38,970 nucleotides of DNA, from positions 1 to 38,970 of the forward strand of contig DATKRS010000023.1 in NCBI GenBank assembly GCA_035532035.1, written 5' to 3'. Shown in pieces: positions 6,400 to 14,836 of this stretch (positions are counted from its first letter, which is position 1; every line of letters begins with the position of its first letter). Origin of the DNA: Candidatus Dormiibacterota bacterium. Its GTDB lineage: Bacteria > Vulcanimicrobiota > Vulcanimicrobiia > Vulcanimicrobiales > Vulcanimicrobiaceae. Under the pieces are notes generated by a model. The model saw only the letters and a list, made by a program, of their open reading frames with translations. It was not told the DNA's origin and searched no databases. Both the position numbers and the translations under genes were made by a program.

Positions 6400-9176
6400 G
6401 CGAACAGGTCGGGAGTTTTGGCGCAGCCGCAACGCTAGCGGTTGGAGATCGACGCTATCGCTACTTCCGCTTAGCGGCGCTCGAAGAAGCGGGACTGACG
6501 AATCTCGCGCGGCTTCCGTATTCGATCAAGATCCTTCTGGAAAACCTGCTCCGCTACGAGGACGGCAGGACCGTGAAGCGCGACGACGTCGAAGCGCTGG
6601 CGCTCTGGACTCCGGCGCCGCTGGACCGCGAGATCGCGTTTCGGCCGGCGCGCGTTCTGCTGCAAGATTTCACCGGCGTTCCCTGCGTCGTCGATCTGGC
6701 TGCGATGCGCGACGCCATATCGGCGATGGGCGGCGATGCGAAAACGATCAATCCGCTGCAGCCGGTCGAACTCGTGATCGATCACTCCGTGCAGGTCGAC
6801 TTCTTCCGCGGCCCGGAAGCATTCGCGAAGAACGCTGCGCTCGAGCTCGAGCGCAATCGCGAGCGGTACGCATTTCTCAAGTGGGGCCAGGCTGCGCTAT
6901 CGGGATTTCGCGTCGTGCCGCCCGACACCGGCATCGTGCACCAGGTCAACATCGAGTATCTCGCGCGTGTGGTCTTCGGTGAGGGTGGTGGCGGGCTTAC
7001 GGCCGATCCTTCGGGGGCTCTCGCCTATCCCGATACGCTGGTTGGGACGGATTCGCACACGACGATGGTCGACGGACTCGGCGTGCTGGCATGGGGCGTC
7101 GGCGGCATTGAAGCGGAGGCGGCGATGCTCGGCCAGCCCGTCACGATGCTTATCCCGCGCGTCGTCGGCGTGCGGCTCGACGGAGCGCTGCGCGAAGGCG
7201 TCACCGCGACGGATCTCGTCCTGACCGTAACGCAGATGCTGCGCAAGCGCGGCGTCGTGGGAACGTTCGTCGAGTTCTTCGGTAGAGGATTGAGCTCGAT
7301 GCCCGTTGCGGATCGGGTGACGATCGGAAATATGTCGCCGGAGTTCGGCTGCACGGTCTCGATGTTTCCTATCGACGATCGCACGCTCGAGTACCTTCGC
7401 TTCACCGGGCGTTCGCCGGAGCACGTGGCGCTCGTCGAAGCATACGCGAAGGCGCAGAGTCTTTTCCGCACGGATGCGACGCCCGATCCGCACTACAGCG
7501 ACGTGCTGGAGCTCGACCTCTCCAGCGTCGAGCCGAATATCGCCGGCCCGCGCCGCCCGCAGGACCGCGTGCCGCTGCGTGACGCGAAGCGCGCCTTCGC
7601 GACGGCAATGGCCGAATTGTCGAAAGCGCGTAACGGCAACGGCAACGCGGTCGGAAGGTTCGAGGGCGAAGGCGGCGGGCAGACGGCGGCCATCGGGGAG
7701 ATCGAAGCCGACGCCGACGGGCAGAGCGTTCCGGAAGAGGCGGCGAAGGATGTCTCCGACGGCGCCGTGGTGATCGCCGCGATCACCAGCTGTACGAACA
7801 CCTCCAACCCCTCGGTGCTGATCGGCGCGGGGCTTCTCGCGCGCAACGCGGTCGAGCGCGGCTTGCAGACGAAACCATGGGTCAAGACGTCGCTCGCACC
7901 GGGGTCGCAAGTCGTCACCGACTACCTCACCAAAGCCGGTTTACAACAGTACCTGGACGCGCTCGGCTTCGATCTCGTCGGCTACGGATGCACGACGTGC
8001 ATCGGCAACTCGGGCCCGCTGCCTGCAGAGGTTGCCGACAAAGTCGAAGAGCACGATCTCATCGTCGCGGCGGTGCTCTCCGGTAACAGGAACTTCGAAG
8101 GGCGCATCCACCCTCAAGTGCGCGCGAACTATCTTGCGTCGCCGCCGCTCGTCGTCGCGTACGCGCTGGCGGGGCGAATGGACGTCGATCTCACGACGGA
8201 GCCGCTAGGCATCGGGAGGGAAGGGCCGGTGTACTTGCGCGACATCTGGCCGAGCAACGAGGAGATCGCGCAGACCGTGACCGCGTGCATTACGGACCAA
8301 ATGTTCAAGCGGCGTTACGCCGACGTTTTCAAAGGCGACGAGAACTGGGCGAAGATTCCCGTCGGCAAGAGCGAGCGCTTCTCATGGGACCCGGCGTCCG
8401 AGTACGTGAAACGACCGCCCTACTTCGACGGTATGCAAGCCGAGCCGCCCGCGACCGCCGACGTCAGAAACGCGCGCGTCTTGGCGATGCTCGGAGATTC
8501 GGTCACGACGGACCATATCTCTCCGGCGGGAAATATCGCGCGCACCAGTCCTGCCGGCACGTACCTCATGGAACGCGGGATCGAGCAGAAGGATTTCAAC
8601 TCGTACGGCGCGCGGCGCGGAAACCACGAGGTGATGGTGCGCGGTACGTTTGCGAACGTGCGACTGCGCAATCTGCTCGTACCGGGCGTCGAAGGCGGCA
8701 TGACGCGCTACCTTCCGACCGGCGACCAGATGACGATCTATGACGCGGCGATGAAGTACCGCGCGGGCGGTACGCCGCTCATCGTGCTCGCGGGAAAGGA
8801 GTACGGCTCGGGCTCGTCGCGGGACTGGGCTGCGAAAGGCCCGTATCTGCTCGGCATCAAGGCCGTCATCGCCGAGTCGTTCGAGCGCATCCATCGCAGC
8901 AATCTCATCGGTATGGGTATCCTGCCGCTCGAATATCTCGATGAAGCGAACCGCGACGCCTACGGTCTCACCGGAGAAGAGCTGTACGACATCACCGGGA
9001 TCGAACGCGGCATCTCACCGCGCATGACCGTAAACGTCACCACGACGCATCCACACAGCGGTCAATCGTGCACGTTCGACGTCCGGCTGCGCATCGATAC
9101 TCCCGACGAAGCCGAGTACTACCGCCACGGCGGTATCTTGCAGTACATGCTCCGGCAACTCATGAGCCGGCGGTGA
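6396..9176 (+). CDS. acnA: Aconitate hydratase AcnA
   Basis: A 926-residue aconitase of the AcnA/IRP1 type, converting citrate to isocitrate through cis-aconitate in the TCA cycle. The [4Fe-4S] ligands are Cys466 in TSCTNTSNP and Cys532 and Cys535 in YGCTTCIG; the 66 and 3 residue spacing is that of E. coli Acn[43 protein letters not shown] and [17 protein letters not shown] cover the substrate-binding and swivel-domain signatures. About 50 residues near 405-455 are Gly, Ala and Glu rich and look like a variable linker. The ATG lies inside the rnd stop (ATGA), so translation is probably coupled. Family proteins can also bind mRNA when they lose the cluster. Confidence 0.98.
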   Translation: MSEQVGSFGAAATLAVGDRRYRYFRLAALEEAGLTNLARLPYSIKILLENLLRYEDGRTVKRDDVEALALWTPAPLDREIAFRPARVLLQDFTGVPCVVDLAAMRDAISAMGGDAKTINPLQPVELVIDHSVQVDFFRGPEAFAKNAALELERNRERYAFLKWGQAALSGFRVVPPDTGIVHQVNIEYLARVVFGEGGGGLTADPSGALAYPDTLVGTDSHTTMVDGLGVLAWGVGGIEAEAAMLGQPVTMLIPRVVGVRLDGALREGVTATDLVLTVTQMLRKRGVVGTFVEFFGRGLSSMPVADRVTIGNMSPEFGCTVSMFPIDDRTLEYLRFTGRSPEHVALVEAYAKAQSLFRTDATPDPHYSDVLELDLSSVEPNIAGPRRPQDRVPLRDAKRAFATAMAELSKARNGNGNAVGRFEGEGGGQTAAIGEIEADADGQSVPEEAAKDVSDGAVVIAAITSCTNTSNPSVLIGAGLLARNAVERGLQTKPWVKTSLAPGSQVVTDYLTKAGLQQYLDALGFDLVGYGCTTCIGNSGPLPAEVADKVEEHDLIVAAVLSGNRNFEGRIHPQVRANYLASPPLVVAYALAGRMDVDLTTEPLGIGREGPVYLRDIWPSNEEIAQTVTACITDQMFKRRYADVFKGDENWAKIPVGKSERFSWDPASEYVKRPPYFDGMQAEPPATADVRNARVLAMLGDSVTTDHISPAGNIARTSPAGTYLMERGIEQKDFNSYGARRGNHEVMVRGTFANVRLRNLLVPGVEGGMTRYLPTGDQMTIYDAAMKYRAGGTPLIVLAGKEYGSGSSRDWAAKGPYLLGIKAVIAESFERIHRSNLIGMGILPLEYLDEANRDAYGLTGEELYDITGIERGISPRMTVNVTTTHPHSGQSCTFDVRLRIDTPDEAEYYRHGGILQYMLRQLMSRR

Positions 9177-9221
9177 TTCGGTAGCGCTCTTTGCAAACGC
9201 GCTTGCATGTATCGGTGCGTC

Positions 9222-9237
9222 GCGCAACCCCTTGCGC
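9222..9237. terminator. Stem-loop between convergent acnA and secretin genes
   Basis: GCGCAA and TTGCGC form a 6-bp perfect stem around a CCCC loop, 46 bases after the acnA stop and 77 before the secretin stop. No T run follows on either strand, so it is a weak or Rho-assisted stop at best. Nothing else was seen in the 137-base gap 9177-9313. Confidence 0.3.
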
Positions 9238-9313
9238 CACAAGCCTTTGCGGAGCATCGGCCGCTGTACGCCAAGGGTCGGTTGCTCGGTGCCACGACAA
9301 TCGGGTCCGCCGC

Positions 9314-10831
9314 TTAGGGGTGTGGCGAAGCCGTGACGCTTGGGGCCGCGTCCGTGCGTTGTCTGATGATATGCGGCGTCACCACGATGTAGAGATTGGT
9401 CCGCGCGGTCGAATCGCGCCGCACGCGAAACAATCCACCGATGATGGGCAGGTCGCCGAGGATCGGGAGCTTGGACATATTCCTGATCTCGTTGTCCTGC
9501 AGCAACCCGGCGATCACGAACGGGCTGCCGTCCTGTACCAACGCTTCAGTGCTTGCGCGACGCAGACTGATTTGGGGTACGTTCCCCTCGGGCGTCGGAA
9601 CGTATGCGGCGACGCTGGAAACTTCCGCGTAAATATAGGAAAGAACCTGATTGTCTCCGCTGATCCGTGGGAGTATCTGGAGGTTGATTCCGACGGTTAC
9701 GTATGTGGTTGAGACCTGCGTTATGGCCGTGGAACCGGGATAGATCGTCGACTGAATGATCGGAATCGCATCGCCCGCAAGGATTTGGGCCGGCGTTCCG
9801 TCGAGCGCGAGTATCCGCGGCGTCGCGAGAATCTTGCCTCCACCGTGGGCGATGGTCGCGTAGAGCTGGCCTTCGAGCGACACGGCCGTCTGCGTGTTCC
9901 CGGTGCCGCCGGTCAAGGCACCGGCGGTGTTTCCAAACACTACGCTTGCCTGCGCAATGGGGCCGCCTGCGCCAGCCGCTAGATCGAGCCCAAGGTCGTG
10001 TGCCGATGACTCGGTTAGCTCAACGATCTGGCAATCGAGCATCACGCTGTCCAGCGGAACATCGATCTGAGAAACCAGCGATTTTATCGATGCGATCTCA
10101 TCGGGTGGCCCAGACAAGATGAGCGCATTGAGGCGGCGGTCGACGGCGATCGTGTCTGTGACGCGTTCGGCACGGGCTGATGCGGCAACCCCGACTGACA
10201 TATCGTTTGCCCCGGTCGCTCCTCCCATTCCCAAGCCCGAAGTCGGGAGCGAGAACATCGAGCCCGAGGGGTGAAAATTATCGGTCGGCTGCAGTTGTTG
10301 TCCCTGCACCAGGATGTCGGCGATCTCGCTGACGTCCGCGTACTTCAGCGGTATCACCGTGTAGCTCAACGCGGCTAGCGGCGCAGTGGGAGCCGCCGGC
10401 ACCGCTGCCTGCGCTACGGCCCTGGGTTGCGAGCCGATGAGCAACACGAGCGCCGATGGAAGGGCTTGAGTCGTGACCGGCTCAGCGCCGGTAAGCCGAA
10501 ATAAAACCCTCAGAGCGCGATTTGCGCTTGCTATCGCGATCGACTCGACTGGGCTGCTTCGAATCGCCGGTGCCGACGTGAAGTCGATTCCCTTCGCCGT
10601 CTCTGGTAACACGGCAGTGACGCTGTCCGTACCGGAGCCCTCCAAGTGCCAGCCGGCCGGAACACCGCCGGGAAAGAACATCACGACGCGCGCGCTGCTG
10701 ACCGATGCTATTTCTCGTACGGAACTCAGAATCGCACGCGCGTCGGCGGAGCCTGAGGCAAGGACGGCCATCGCGACGGTTACGCATGCCGCCGGGAGCC
10801 ATCGCCCTGTCCACGGGTGCTTCGCGGGCAC
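9314..10831 (-). CDS. Orphan PilQ/GspD-type secretin
   Basis: A 505-residue outer-membrane secretin. A signal peptide (about 1-31, ending SADA) is followed by an AMIN-like domain (about 33-135), a Pro/Ala linker, an N1 (secretin_N) domain at about 150-255 with VDRRLNALILSGPPDEIASI, and the secretin channel domain at about 265-490. The signature end is present: PFVIAGLLQDNEI, SKLPILGDLPIIGGLF and NLYIVVTPHII. Secretins form large gated rings that pass pili, enzymes or phage. No pilus, pseudopilin or ATPase genes are in the window. GTG at 10831 touches the stop of the serpin-like gene (TAGTG). It is the last gene of a four-gene operon of exported proteins, which points to a dedicated partner set. 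Confidence 0.9.
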   Translation of the reverse strand: MPAKHPWTGRWLPAACVTVAMAVLASGSADARAILSSVREIASVSSARVVMFFPGGVPAGWHLEGSGTDSVTAVLPETAKGIDFTSAPAIRSSPVESIAIASANRALRVLFRLTGAEPVTTQALPSALVLLIGSQPRAVAQAAVPAAPTAPLAALSYTVIPLKYADVSEIADILVQGQQLQPTDNFHPSGSMFSLPTSGLGMGGATGANDMSVGVAASARAERVTDTIAVDRRLNALILSGPPDEIASIKSLVSQIDVPLDSVMLDCQIVELTESSAHDLGLDLAAGAGGPIAQASVVFGNTAGALTGGTGNTQTAVSLEGQLYATIAHGGGKILATPRILALDGTPAQILAGDAIPIIQSTIYPGSTAITQVSTTYVTVGINLQILPRISGDNQVLSYIYAEVSSVAAYVPTPEGNVPQISLRRASTEALVQDGSPFVIAGLLQDNEIRNMSKLPILGDLPIIGGLFRVRRDSTARTNLYIVVTPHIIRQRTDAAPSVTASPHP

Positions 10832-11799
10832 TACTCAGCATTCAGCGTCGGGTGCGCGACGTAACCTACGAAGAGCAGCGCGTGCGCGCTCCAGTAGACG
10901 ATTGCGAAATAGAACGGATGGTTGAACGACGCGGTAACCGGCGGGCAATTGCCTTCCATCGCCTCGCGCCTCGGGCAATTCGTCGGAGAAAAAGCGGCGT
11001 TGGTCAGCGGAGGCCAGTCCCAGGCCCGCCCCACACCATGCTCGTTGACACGGATGACCGACGTCTGCTCCAGCGGAACCCGGCGCGTTGCCCGGATCAC
11101 TGAGGTCCCGATGGTAGTCGTTAATGCGAACACGGGCAGTTGGAGTCGCACTTCGCGCAGATTCCTCAGTCGGTACATGTCTCCAGCCCCCGGAATTGCG
11201 ACTAGTTGCTCGACGACGTTGCGGACAGACCCAAGTGATGGCGTTCCGGGAAAGAGCAAGAAACCGTAACGAGCATCGCGGCAGTGCAGTTCGATCACCA
11301 TGATGCCGGCAACGTTTTCAATCATGGTGAGCGCACTCAGCCGCATCGTTGGAACGCTGTACCTGGGGCCATAGCCGTAGAAGGGCGCCGGAGACGTAGG
11401 AGCGACGGGTCCCACATAGAGCCACGCGTCGTTGAAGGTGCCGATGGCTTTGACCGTGGGTTCGCCCTTCGAGCGACGATCAAGAAAGCGACAGTTCTGG
11501 CCAAACCCTGCGTCGGGCCGGCGTAGCCCTAAGAAGGAGAGGTCGCTGACGAAGACCCTTATGCCCGGTGCGAGGTAGGCATCCTTACAGGCTGCGGCGG
11601 TTGTCAGCGCGAGCGCCGCCGTATCGAGCGCAGCCGCCGCTTCATTATCCATGACGACATTGTAAACGGCATTGCGATGTTCTCGTGCTGCAATTGCCAA
11701 TTTGCTCCATACATCCGAGGCTGGAACGGCCGCACCGGACGGCGATGCGCCAGCGACAACGCCCAGCAGCGCCACAAGCCACAGATTTCTCAGCCTCAT
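10831..11799 (-). CDS. Secreted divergent serpin-family protein
   Basis: A 322-residue exported protein (signal peptide about 1-23) whose second half reads as a serpin. In order: VPTMRLSALTM, then IMVIELHCRDARYGFLLFPG (strand pair and ELPY-type loop), LREVRLQLPVFAL (the LPrF strand), SVIRVNEHG at about 247-255 (the VNEEG before the reactive loop), and NHPFYFAI (293-300) with LLFVGYVAHP at 308-317, the serpin signature. Serpins trap serine or cysteine proteases. The hinge, normally GTEAAAAT, reads GVGRAWDWPP, and the N-terminal helical half is about 90 residues short, so a non-inhibitory role is likely. Four-base overlap with the upstream lipoprotein gene. Fold call is fairly sure; activity is not. 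Confidence 0.72.
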   Translation of the reverse strand: MRLRNLWLVALLGVVAGASPSGAAVPASDVWSKLAIAAREHRNAVYNVVMDNEAAAALDTAALALTTAAACKDAYLAPGIRVFVSDLSFLGLRRPDAGFGQNCRFLDRRSKGEPTVKAIGTFNDAWLYVGPVAPTSPAPFYGYGPRYSVPTMRLSALTMIENVAGIMVIELHCRDARYGFLLFPGTPSLGSVRNVVEQLVAIPGAGDMYRLRNLREVRLQLPVFALTTTIGTSVIRATRRVPLEQTSVIRVNEHGVGRAWDWPPLTNAAFSPTNCPRREAMEGNCPPVTASFNHPFYFAIVYWSAHALLFVGYVAHPTLNAE

Positions 11800-13607
11800 T
11801 GTTCCGTCGTCGATCCCAGTATCTGCCCGGTATAGGCGTCGACCGCAATTTGTTCGCGCCCTCCGATCGTGAATATCCAGGCGGACCGAGCGCCTTCACT
11901 TGAAGAGGCGTTAGCGTCGGGCATCCACAGCCCAGGCTGATAGGCTGTGATGTTTGCGCCTGCAGGCAGTGCGCTTGCGGCGGTTATGGCATCAATAGAG
12001 GTTGTTCCCGCGGGTTGGATATTCGAGTTCGTACCCGTGAACGAGCGCCACAGGCGAAAGGCAGAGGAGATGTATGGCGTATCGCTGGTGGTCACTTGCC
12101 ATTGCTCGCATACAGGCTTTATCGGCGGATCATTGTAAATCCATTGTACGCACGTCTTCGTTGTAAGATGACGATCCGCGACCACGACCTTGATCCCGTC
12201 GTACCCCGCAACCGAACTGTCCGCGTGGTGCCAGATGAATTCGTAGCCATCGTTGACCGCGGCGCCCGTCGAGGGAGAATACGCCCAGAACTGGAGAACA
12301 GAATACAGCACAGCATCCGATGGCATTCCGAGGGTGCTGCTGATGTAGGTTTCCGCAGCTTGCAGCGCCGTACTCTGAGAAAAAGCAATCGGATCGCGCG
12401 GCTTTGGCCCAACGTACATCACCGCGCCCGACTGGCCATAATTGTATTGCACCCCTCCCCAGTTCGTCTTCGAGACGTAGGTCGACCCGTTATCGGAGTT
12501 GACAACGGGAGAGACGGCTTGCGACTCGTACTGCTGTGCCAGCGACCGTGCGTTCCATGATTCGTTCGTCACCGACTGGGGATTGAGCGCGAAAGTAGTG
12601 GGCGCAACTGTAACGCTTTGCACGTTGTAGCCGTTCGGATTGGCCGGATAGTAGAATATGATGCTGCCGCTTAAGAACGAGGTGTAGGACGGAGGGGCGC
12701 TCCCGTCACCCGGGCCGCTGATGATATCGTTTCGCGCCGATGCATCCTCCCATATCGCCCAGCGGCCATCCTGCCCGGCGTCCATGAAGGCGCAAACCCA
12801 TGCGTCGTGGATATCCTGTCCCTCCACCTGAGTGCCGTTGAGTTCACCCGGTACGATGAGTAGCGAAAAGTCAAGAGCTGTCGGCGAGTTCGTGAAGTCG
12901 CAGTTCCGCGTGCTTGTGCCTTGAGCCGTGCATGACCCCGGTGATTGCCAAGCCCCGTACAGCCCGTGCAGCGAGCCACCGAAGATCGATCGCCAGTCCG
13001 CCGTCCACTGGGGATTCGCCGGGTCCACGCCGCTCGGCGCTGCGACGGTGTCGGAGCCCGGATCGAATATCCACTTTAGCCTGCCTTGAATCGGAAAGCT
13101 CAATCCCGTATAGCCCGTGGTTCCGGCACAGCCAACGGTCCCCCCGTTCTCAGCGGTAAGTCCTCCATTGTCACCCACGCCCCACCATTGTTGGTCCGGT
13201 CCGTAGCCACCCGTGTTGAAGCCATAGAGATCGTCGATCCCGACCCAGCCGTGGCCGCGGTAGAATAAGACGTCCGCGCTCTGCTGGTACGCCTGGAAAG
13301 AGGTCGCACAGACTTGCGCATCGGTAAGACGAGCGAGCTGCGCCCAATCGGTAAATGTATTGCCCTTCATTTCGCGTGCAAAATTGTCTACGTCGCCTAT
13401 GGGGTCATATCCGTGCTGGACGCTGTAGGGGTCTCCCAGATCGATCGCGGGGTTCGCGTAGTTGTCGATGGCAAGCGTCACGAAGCTGCCTGCGAATTGC
13501 TTCGGCTGGGGTGGGAAGAGTATATTCAGGAGCGAGTCGACGTTGCAGGCCGCGAGCACAACCGCGAGCGTGCTGAGTACAAGGGTCGTTTTCGTCTTCC
13601 TCAACAT
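11796..13607 (-). CDS. Large lipoprotein, DUF6345-like
   Basis: A 603-residue probable lipoprotein: basic start, hydrophobic stretch, and lipobox LAAC with Cys21. The N-terminal part (about 40-330) has a DVLFYRGHGWVG motif near residue 112 and several Cys and many Trp, Gly and Asn residues; the His-Gly-His-Gly pattern recalls DUF6345 proteins and caspase-like folds, which is an impression only. The C-terminal part (about 400-603) ends with AWIFTIGGREQIAVDAYTG, a PepSY-like strand and D-x-x-T-G turn. It may be a surface-held enzyme or binding protein. The ATG overlaps the preceding gene's stop by 7 bases and its own stop overlaps the serpin ATG. Function unknown. Confidence 0.7.
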   Translation of the reverse strand: MLRKTKTTLVLSTLAVVLAACNVDSLLNILFPPQPKQFAGSFVTLAIDNYANPAIDLGDPYSVQHGYDPIGDVDNFAREMKGNTFTDWAQLARLTDAQVCATSFQAYQQSADVLFYRGHGWVGIDDLYGFNTGGYGPDQQWWGVGDNGGLTAENGGTVGCAGTTGYTGLSFPIQGRLKWIFDPGSDTVAAPSGVDPANPQWTADWRSIFGGSLHGLYGAWQSPGSCTAQGTSTRNCDFTNSPTALDFSLLIVPGELNGTQVEGQDIHDAWVCAFMDAGQDGRWAIWEDASARNDIISGPGDGSAPPSYTSFLSGSIIFYYPANPNGYNVQSVTVAPTTFALNPQSVTNESWNARSLAQQYESQAVSPVVNSDNGSTYVSKTNWGGVQYNYGQSGAVMYVGPKPRDPIAFSQSTALQAAETYISSTLGMPSDAVLYSVLQFWAYSPSTGAAVNDGYEFIWHHADSSVAGYDGIKVVVADRHLTTKTCVQWIYNDPPIKPVCEQWQVTTSDTPYISSAFRLWRSFTGTNSNIQPAGTTSIDAITAASALPAGANITAYQPGLWMPDANASSSEGARSAWIFTIGGREQIAVDAYTGQILGSTTEQ

Positions 13608-14206
13608 GCGCTCATGCTCCGCGGGAGATTGGCGGCGCTGCTCTGCACTGGCGTCGCGAGTATCGCCGCCTCCGATGAGAGGACACCGGTCGTAGCGTCA
13701 TAGTAAAAAGTGAAGACGTACGGATACAGCGTGCAGTCTTGGTCGTCGTAGCGACCCATGCCGATTTCCTGGATTATGATCTGGTTTGCAGTCGGAGCTG
13801 GAGTCGCGGGCGATGCGCTAATTGTATGCCGCGCACCGAGAGGCATTCGGACGAACCTATTGCCTCGTGGTGCCGCGATGTTTCCGAAAAACGGCTTGGG
13901 CCGCGGAAGGCTGCGCCAGGCATGTGCGCTGAGGCGCGCCGGTCGTGCCAGCGCACGCCTGACGGTCAAGGTTTCGCTCGTGCTCGGCGATTGGAGGCTG
14001 CGGCCGTTGATTGCCCTCGCTCCGTGTGCGCCTTGCGAGCCGAGACGGATATCCTCCATGATTCTTTCGGCGGCGTCGACGTACAAGTACGCCTTCGTCA
14101 CGTGCGTATGCGTGAATCGTGGATAGATCATGTGCCTCGCCGCCGCTGGCGCTGCCGATGCACCGAGAAAATACGCTAGAACCACGACAGGCGCAAAGAA
14201 CTTCAT
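13601..14206 (-). CDS. Secreted protein of unknown function, first gene of the secretin operon
   Basis: A 201-residue exported protein with a signal peptide at about 1-23 (ending PAAAR). The middle is rich in Arg, Pro, Ser and Ala and looks disordered. The C-terminal part (about 140-190) is better ordered: QIIIQEIGMGRY, a Cys, YPYVFTFYYDATTGVLSSEA. The D-x-x-T-G-x-L ending resembles the end of the next gene's product, as if both carry a PepSY-like strand-turn. No family is recognised. GGAGGG six bases before the ATG at 14206 is a good ribosome site. It leads the operon and is divergent from the luxR-type gene with 207 bases between. Confidence 0.7.
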   Translation of the reverse strand: MKFFAPVVVLAYFLGASAAPAAARHMIYPRFTHTHVTKAYLYVDAAERIMEDIRLGSQGAHGARAINGRSLQSPSTSETLTVRRALARPARLSAHAWRSLPRPKPFFGNIAAPRGNRFVRMPLGARHTISASPATPAPTANQIIIQEIGMGRYDDQDCTLYPYVFTFYYDATTGVLSSEAAILATPVQSSAANLPRSMSAC

Positions 14207-14260
14207 GGAATGCCCTCCGCCTGAAAGTCTAGCGGAACGCGGAGGCGCGCGCTATTCTTC

Positions 14261-14316
14261 CAATCGCCTATGCCCTTCGGCTTACGCGCAATCGCCTAGG
14301 CCGGATGGCATAGAAT
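14261..14316. promoter_or_regulatory. Direct repeats and -10 box between luxR-type gene and secretin operon
   Basis: CAATCGCCTA occurs at 14261-14270 and again at 14289-14298, 28 bases apart; both copies continue as NGCC. A dyad pairs CTATGCC (14267-14273) with GGCATAG (14307-14313). TAGAAT at 14311-14316 fits a plus-strand -10 box for the luxR-type gene, with no good -35, as at activator-dependent promoters. TAGACT on the minus strand (14227-14232) could serve the secretin operon. These repeats are a candidate operator for the neighbouring regulator. Confidence 0.45.
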
Positions 14317-14388
14317 TTGGGCGGCGTTGCGGGGTCAGAACCGCAAGGCGACCGCGGCGAGGCGGAATTGGGGGCAGGGGAGGGGATA

Positions 14389-14398
14389 CCCCCCCCCC
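14389..14398 (+). repeat. C10 homopolymer in the leader of the luxR-type gene
   Basis: Ten C residues sit 15 bases before the ATG of the luxR-type gene, just after three G runs (5, 4 and 4 G residues) that can pair with them. A TTGCGG/CCGCAA hairpin (14327-14346) lies further up the leader. Such tracts change length by slippage, which here would change the leader fold and the distance to the ribosome site, not the reading frame. Confidence 0.6.
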
Positions 14399-14413
14399 GA
14401 AGGTGTGCTACAA

Positions 14414-14719
14414 ATGGAGCAGCCGGCTCAGGTGACGGCAGTTTCAGCGCTTCCAGAGCGCGCCAACTCAGACCGCGTCCGCGGCCTCACTCACCGCGAA
14501 AGCGAAGTTTTTCGTCTCGTCCTCAAGGGTTACCACAACGAGCGCATCGCGCGCGAACTGGACGTAGCTGTGGGTACCGTGAAAGCACACCTGAGAAGAA
14601 TATTCGCCCACTTCCGCGTTAACGGACGCTTGGAACTGATGGCGAAGTTCGGCCTTTCGTTCGCCGACGTGCTCCAAAGTCAAGACGCGAGCGCAGGCTC
14701 GCCGGACGATGCCGGGTGA
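14414..14719 (+). CDS. Small LuxR/NarL-type DNA-binding regulator
   Basis: A 101-residue protein that is essentially one GerE/LuxR helix-turn-helix. LTHRESEVFRLVLKGYHNERIA and VAVGTVKAHLRRIFAHFRVNGR (about residues 24-70) carry the family pattern, including the Glu of the first helix, the GYHNERIA turn and the TVKAHL recognition helix. No receiver or sensor domain is present. The ATG at 14414 is preceded by GAAGGTG; the frame opens upstream to 14327 but that part holds the G/C tracts and is non-coding in look. Divergence from the secretin operon and the repeats between them suggest it controls that operon and perhaps itself. Confidence 0.85.
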   Translation: MEQPAQVTAVSALPERANSDRVRGLTHRESEVFRLVLKGYHNERIARELDVAVGTVKAHLRRIFAHFRVNGRLELMAKFGLSFADVLQSQDASAGSPDDAG

Positions 14720-14836
14720 ATAGCCCCTTCACCCTCGCGCTCGCGTCGTGCCTCTCATTACCACAACGGCTTACCGCGCAATCGCACGGCAACAACGTCT
14801 TCCTCTCTCGCCGGTGAGCGTCGGTCGCTACAGCGC

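Noticed and set aside
14341-14413. N-terminal extension of the luxR-type protein through the G/C tracts to 14327
   Set aside because: The extension translates the homopolymer tract, lacks a ribosome site, and the ATG at 14414 has GAAGGTG at the right distance.
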